From: Oribacterium sp. UBA5894
Lineage (GTDB): Bacteria; Bacillota; Clostridia; Lachnospirales; Lachnospiraceae
Direction: 5' to 3'
DNA: 8,932 nucleotides
Assembly (NCBI GenBank): GCA_002431355.1
Contig: DJEQ01000013.1
Location: forward strand, 1-8,932
A program made the position numbers and the translations under genes. Positions 5,772-8,932 of this stretch are shown here, in pieces; positions within the stretch are counted from its first letter, which is position 1; each line of letters opens with the position of its first letter. The notes beneath the pieces were generated by a model. It had not been told where the DNA came from. It did no database searches and saw only the letters and a program-made list of their open reading frames with translations.

Positions 5772-6935
5772 GTGCGCGTACTGATTACCGGCATCACGAG
5801 CTTTTTAGGCTTATATACAGCGAGGCTTCTGCTTCAGGAGGGGCATACGGTCATCGGGGTCGTGCGGCCAGGCAGTCGGCGCGTACAGGAGCTCGCGTCC
5901 TATGGCATCACCGCGTACCCGCGCTATCGGACCGTTTCGCTGGATCTCAGCGACCTTCCGGAGGCAGAGCTTGGGGAGGAATATTATAAAGAGGTGCTGG
6001 ACAGGACTCGGACAGAGGACTTCACTGAAACTGTGGGGGCCTCGATCCCGGACATCTCTGCAGATCCAGTATCAAGTGCAGTCTTCCTGGGAACGCCTAC
6101 GGGCAGAGGTGAGAGGAAAAACAGCACCGAAGCTGTCCAAGCTGCCGTCCCTTCGTCTCTTCTCGATGCCTGGATTCACTTCGCCTGGGACGGTGTGGGC
6201 TCGGCAGGCCGGAGCGACGTCAACCTCCAGATCGAGAACATTGAAAATGCGAAAAAGGCCTACCTGTATGCGAAGCTTCTCGGCGCACGGAAGTTCCTTT
6301 TCGCGGGCTCCCAGGCGGAGTATGGCCGTGGAAATCATCGGACGCCTCTGCCGGTGAGTGCGTATGGAAAGGCGAAGCTTGCCTTCGGGCGCTGGGCGAC
6401 GGAGCAGAGCCTCCTTTCAGAGCTTTATGATGAAAAGCCCATGCAGTTCATCCACATGCGTATTTACAGTGTGTATGGAAAGGGAGACCATGAAACGAGT
6501 CTTGTGAACAGTGTGCTGAAGGCAGCGCTTCACCACGAAGCCATGACGCTCGGACCGTGTACGCAGCGCTGGAATTACCTTGAGGTGCATGACCTCGCCC
6601 GCGCGGTCCGCATTCTTCTCGAATCCGAGGACACGCGCACGGATATTTATGACATCGCGGGATCGGATTCGCGTACACTGAAGAGCTATGTCCTCGCCAT
6701 GCACCGCATGGCGGTGCACCACATCGCAGGCGAAGATACGACAGCGAGGACGCAGGCCATCGGCGCGGAGCTCCAGTTCGGCACGCGCGCGAACAACGCA
6801 GAAGGTGCCGCCGATATGTCTCCGAACCTTCTGAAGATTCAGCGTCTCGGCTTCCATCAGGAGATTTCCTTCGAAGCCGGGATCGGCATGCTGCTTAGGG
6901 AGATGGAAGAAGCCAAGACATACGGAGAATTTTGA
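5772..6935 (+). CDS. Extended SDR, NAD-dependent nucleotide-sugar epimerase/dehydratase-like
   Basis: This is a cytosolic Rossmann-fold protein of 387 residues. The dinucleotide site is TGITSFLG at 6-13; the usual middle glycine of TGxxGxxG is Ser10. The catalytic pair is Tyr198 and Lys202 (YGKAK), preceded by AGSQAEYG, which supplies the active-site Ser region. MRIYSVYGKGD and RWNYLEVHDLARAV are typical of sugar-nucleotide epimerases/reductases. I cannot name the substrate. Residues about 67-132 are an extra Thr/Ser/Glu-rich segment placed between the strand ending SLDLSDL and the strand WIHFAWDGV, where relatives have only a few residues. This explains the length over the usual 290-320. A shorter extra stretch lies near VHHIAGEDTTARTQ. 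The gene follows the ThDP enzyme by 167 bases and probably works on the same sugar pathway. Its stop overlaps an ATG (TGATG) that begins a 25-codon frame. Confidence 0.85.
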   Translation: MRVLITGITSFLGLYTARLLLQEGHTVIGVVRPGSRRVQELASYGITAYPRYRTVSLDLSDLPEAELGEEYYKEVLDRTRTEDFTETVGASIPDISADPVSSAVFLGTPTGRGERKNSTEAVQAAVPSSLLDAWIHFAWDGVGSAGRSDVNLQIENIENAKKAYLYAKLLGARKFLFAGSQAEYGRGNHRTPLPVSAYGKAKLAFGRWATEQSLLSELYDEKPMQFIHMRIYSVYGKGDHETSLVNSVLKAALHHEAMTLGPCTQRWNYLEVHDLARAVRILLESEDTRTDIYDIAGSDSRTLKSYVLAMHRMAVHHIAGEDTTARTQAIGAELQFGTRANNAEGAADMSPNLLKIQRLGFHQEISFEAGIGMLLREMEEAKTYGEF

Positions 6936-7012
6936 TGTCTGATGAGTATAGTCGCAGTCTGGAAGAGCAGGCGAAGTGGCACGTAGAGTATGGCTTTGTG
7001 ACCACATGTTGA
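6935..7012 (+). pseudogene. 25-codon frame coupled to the epimerase stop, possible gene stub
   Basis: ATG 6935 overlaps the epimerase TGA (TGATG) and reads MSDEYSRSLEEQAKWHVEYG before ending at TGA 7012. The charged, helical start resembles the beginning of an ordinary cytosolic protein, and stop-start overlap is the usual layout of coupled operon genes. The frame dies about 50 bases before the A+T-rich AAA/PD-(D/E)XK gene. It may be the 5' stub of a pathway gene removed when that gene arrived. I cannot identify the family, and a real short peptide or chance remains possible. Confidence 0.35.
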
Positions 7013-7063
7013 AATAAGATGGGATAGTCTGTGGATGACGAGAAAATATAGGAGCAAAAGTGT

Positions 7064-8656
7064 ATGGGCAGCTATTTAAATCCAGGAAGTAAGGGATTTC
7101 GAGAGAGTCTAAACTCTGAAATTTACGTTGACAAGACAGGATTGATTGAGAAGACCAATGCAGTCTTAAATACACGACAGAAATTCATGTGTGTAAGCAG
7201 GCCTCGTCGATTCGGTAAATCCATGGCTGCAGATATGCTTGCAGCCTATTATAACCGTGGTGAAGATTCTTCGGCATTATTTGATGACTTAAGCATTTCT
7301 GCATCTGCGACCTATCGGCTTCACATGAATCAGTATGATGTGATAAAAGTGAACATGCAGGAATTTCTCAGCATGACGGATAGTATGGAGGCCATGCTGA
7401 CCATGCTGAAGAAGTATCTCATACTTGATCTGACAGAACAGTTTCAGAATGTCCGCTTTCGTGATGAGCATAATCTTCTTCAGGTGATGAAAGATATCTA
7501 TGCAAAAACGCAGCGTCCCTTTGTGATTTTGATTGATGAATGGGATTGCCTGTTCCGAGAGTATCAGGAGGATCAGGAGGCACAGAAAACCTATCTTGAT
7601 TTTTTGAGAGCCTGGCTGAAGGATAAGGATTATGTTGCCTTGGCTTATATGACGGGTATTCTTCCGATTAAGAAATATGGCTCTCACTCTGCCTTGAATA
7701 TGTTTACAGAATATTCCATGACAGATCCTGGAGAACTGGCAGAGTATTTTGGCTTTACAGAGCAGGAAGTACAAAAGCTGTGCGTGAAATATGAAATGAG
7801 TTTTGAAGAAGCGAAAGCCTGGTACGATGGATATGCATTGACAAATCATTCTCGTTTTGGCGATGTACAGTATGCGATGTACAGTCCGAAGTCGGTGGTA
7901 GAGGCCATGCTCCGTCATAAATTTGGTACCTACTGGAATCAGACCGAGACATATGAAGCTTTAAAAATATACATCCAGATGGATCTGGATGGACTGCAGG
8001 ACGCAATTACACGTATGCTGGCAGATGAAGCAGTTAAGATCAGTACAGGAACCTTCAGTAATGACATGACGACCTTTACCTCGAAGGATGATGTACTGAC
8101 GTTACTTGTCCATTTAGGATATTTGACCTATGATGGTGCGACGGAGACGGTCCGCATCCCGAACCGAGAAGTTTCACAGGAATATGTCAATGCCATCAGC
8201 ACCATGAACTGGCATGGGGTGATGGATTCCGTGGAATCTTCGCGAAAACTGCTGGAAGCATTATGGGCATTAGATGCAGATGCTGTGGCTAGAGGTATTG
8301 ACCGAGCACATGAAGAAATTTCTATTTTACAGTACAATGATGAAAACTCTTTGAGTTGTACGATTCATCTTGCATTTTATTTCGCCAGAGAATACTACAC
8401 GATCGTTCGTGAATATCCTGCAGGCAAAGGATTTGCAGACATATGTATGATCCCACTGAAACGGCACTTAGATAAGCCGGCGATTGTGATGGAGCTAAAG
8501 TGGGATAAAAGTGCATCGGGTGCGATTGCGCAGATTAAGAATAAGAATTATGGACATGCTTTACGGGATTACCGTGGAAATTTACTGCTGGTAGGCATTA
8601 ATTATGATAAGACTACGAAAAAGCATGAATGCATCATAGAAAAAGTGATCAAGTAG
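7064..8656 (+). CDS. AAA-ATPase-like / PD-(D/E)XK nuclease-like protein
   Basis: This 530-residue protein matches the large family that joins an AAA-ATPase-like domain to a C-terminal PD-(D/E)XK nuclease-like domain. The family N-terminus (NPGSKGFRESLNSEIYVDKT) is clear. Walker A is SRPRRFGKS with Lys52-Ser53, and Walker B is FVILIDEWD with Asp158-Glu159. The C-terminus has Asp459 in GFADI, Glu477 and Lys479 in MELKW, and Gln490 in AQIKNKNY, the expected D, ExK and Q of the nuclease core. The biological role is not established; paralogues are numerous in gut and oral bacteria and behave like mobile genes. AGGAG (7050-7054) lies 9 bases before ATG 7064. Base composition and third-position use are far more A/T-rich than the epimerase before it and the methyltransferase after it, and it interrupts an otherwise coherent gene set, so transfer is likely. 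It lacks the extra loops of its neighbours. Confidence 0.88.
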   Translation: MGSYLNPGSKGFRESLNSEIYVDKTGLIEKTNAVLNTRQKFMCVSRPRRFGKSMAADMLAAYYNRGEDSSALFDDLSISASATYRLHMNQYDVIKVNMQEFLSMTDSMEAMLTMLKKYLILDLTEQFQNVRFRDEHNLLQVMKDIYAKTQRPFVILIDEWDCLFREYQEDQEAQKTYLDFLRAWLKDKDYVALAYMTGILPIKKYGSHSALNMFTEYSMTDPGELAEYFGFTEQEVQKLCVKYEMSFEEAKAWYDGYALTNHSRFGDVQYAMYSPKSVVEAMLRHKFGTYWNQTETYEALKIYIQMDLDGLQDAITRMLADEAVKISTGTFSNDMTTFTSKDDVLTLLVHLGYLTYDGATETVRIPNREVSQEYVNAISTMNWHGVMDSVESSRKLLEALWALDADAVARGIDRAHEEISILQYNDENSLSCTIHLAFYFAREYYTIVREYPAGKGFADICMIPLKRHLDKPAIVMELKWDKSASGAIAQIKNKNYGHALRDYRGNLLLVGINYDKTTKKHECIIEKVIK

Positions 8657-8699
8657 CGAGAAGATCGTACGAAAAAGAATTTCAGTCGCTCGCGTGTTT

Positions 8700-8705
8700 T
8701 ACAAT
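8700..8705 (+). promoter_or_regulatory. Possible -10 element before the methyltransferase gene
   Basis: TACAAT lies 24 bases before ATG 8730 in the gap after the AAA/PD-(D/E)XK gene. No convincing -35 sits at 16-18 bp spacing, so this is weak. The same hexamer is used in the ThDP enzyme promoter candidate. No terminator hairpin is evident in the 73-base gap, so read-through from upstream is also possible. Confidence 0.25.
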
Positions 8706-8729
8706 TGAGAACCTATCCAGGAGACCCAT

Positions 8730-8932
8730 ATGAACATGACCTGTATTTCCTGCGGCCACGCCCTGTCGCCGCTGATGACACTTGAAAATATGCCGGCGAG
8801 CGCCCAGAACATTCCGGACGCGACCGAGCTTTCGGAGGATCATCCAATTACTTTGACCCTCTGCCAGTGCCCATCCTGCGGCCTCGTGCAATTTGACACG
8901 GAGCCGGTGGATTATTATCGGGATGTGATCCG
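8730..8932 (+). CDS. SAM-dependent C-methyltransferase-like protein, N-terminal zinc-binding part (truncated by window end)
   Basis: Only 67 codons are visible and the gene runs off the right edge. AGGAG (8719-8723) lies 6 bases before ATG 8730. Residues 5-8 form CxxC, then comes NMPASAQNIP at about 20-29, and CQCPSCGLVQF at about 45-55 supplies the second Cys pair. This is the zinc-binding N-terminal domain found in front of SAM methyltransferase domains in sugar C-methyltransferases such as TylC3 and NovU, and in related proteins of surface-glycan loci. DYYRDVIR at the edge also fits the family. The methyltransferase domain itself is outside the window, so activity is inferred. Together with the ThDP enzyme and the epimerase it points to synthesis of a branched or C-methylated sugar. 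Composition returns to the GC-rich style of the epimerase. Confidence 0.75.
   Translation, partial: MNMTCISCGHALSPLMTLENMPASAQNIPDATELSEDHPITLTLCQCPSCGLVQFDTEPVDYYRDVI

Noticed and set aside
6417..7175. Minus-strand 252-codon open frame opposite the epimerase end and the AAA gene start
   Set aside because: It spans two clearly coded plus-strand genes and an intergenic gap, has low-complexity content and no plausible Shine-Dalgarno or domain.
1..8932. CRISPR array, tRNA, rRNA or insertion-sequence ends
   Set aside because: No regularly spaced repeats, no cloverleaf-like or conserved rRNA sequence, no transposase, and no terminal inverted repeats were found by eye on either strand.

Overview
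The window looks like accessory chromosomal DNA of a moderately GC-rich Bacillota. The reasons are strong AGGAGG-type ribosome binding sites, a YfcA-like TSUP permease, a Phd/ParE-type toxin-antitoxin pair and an AAA-ATPase-like/PD-(D/E)XK gene of the kind that is multiplied in gut and oral Clostridia and Negativicutes. A lachnospiraceous or selenomonad host is a guess; nothing here fixes the genus.

Layout. On the plus strand: a TauE/SafE permease (52-819), an arginase-fold ureohydrolase (937-2064), a very long thiamine-diphosphate enzyme of the acetolactate-synthase superfamily (2983-5604), an extended short-chain dehydrogenase/NAD-dependent sugar epimerase (5772-6935), an AAA-ATPase-like/PD-(D/E)XK protein (7064-8656), and the zinc-binding N-terminus of a SAM-dependent sugar C-methyltransferase-like protein that runs off the right edge (8730 onward). 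A minus-strand toxin-antitoxin operon (2140-2710) sits between the ureohydrolase and the ThDP enzyme. It has its own promoter region and a perfect 10-bp inverted repeat that probably is its operator.

Working model. The ThDP enzyme, epimerase and C-methyltransferase resemble sets found in surface-glycan loci that make branched or unusual sugars (the YerE-type ThDP enzyme of yersiniose synthesis is the nearest characterised idea). The ureohydrolase may belong to the same locus. The toxin-antitoxin pair and the AAA/PD-(D/E)XK gene are visibly more A+T-rich and look like later insertions that split this locus. A 25-codon open frame coupled to the epimerase stop may be the stub of a gene lost at the second insertion.

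Most unusual feature. Three unrelated cytosolic enzymes here (ureohydrolase, ThDP enzyme, epimerase) each carry one or more inserted segments of about 60-110 residues. These are rich in Ala/Ser/Thr/Pro/Asp/Glu, look disordered, and sit between conserved core blocks whose catalytic motifs are intact. The permease and the two A+T-rich modules have none. One insert contains an imperfect direct DNA repeat. This looks like a locus-wide or genome-wide process of loop expansion rather than a property of one protein family.
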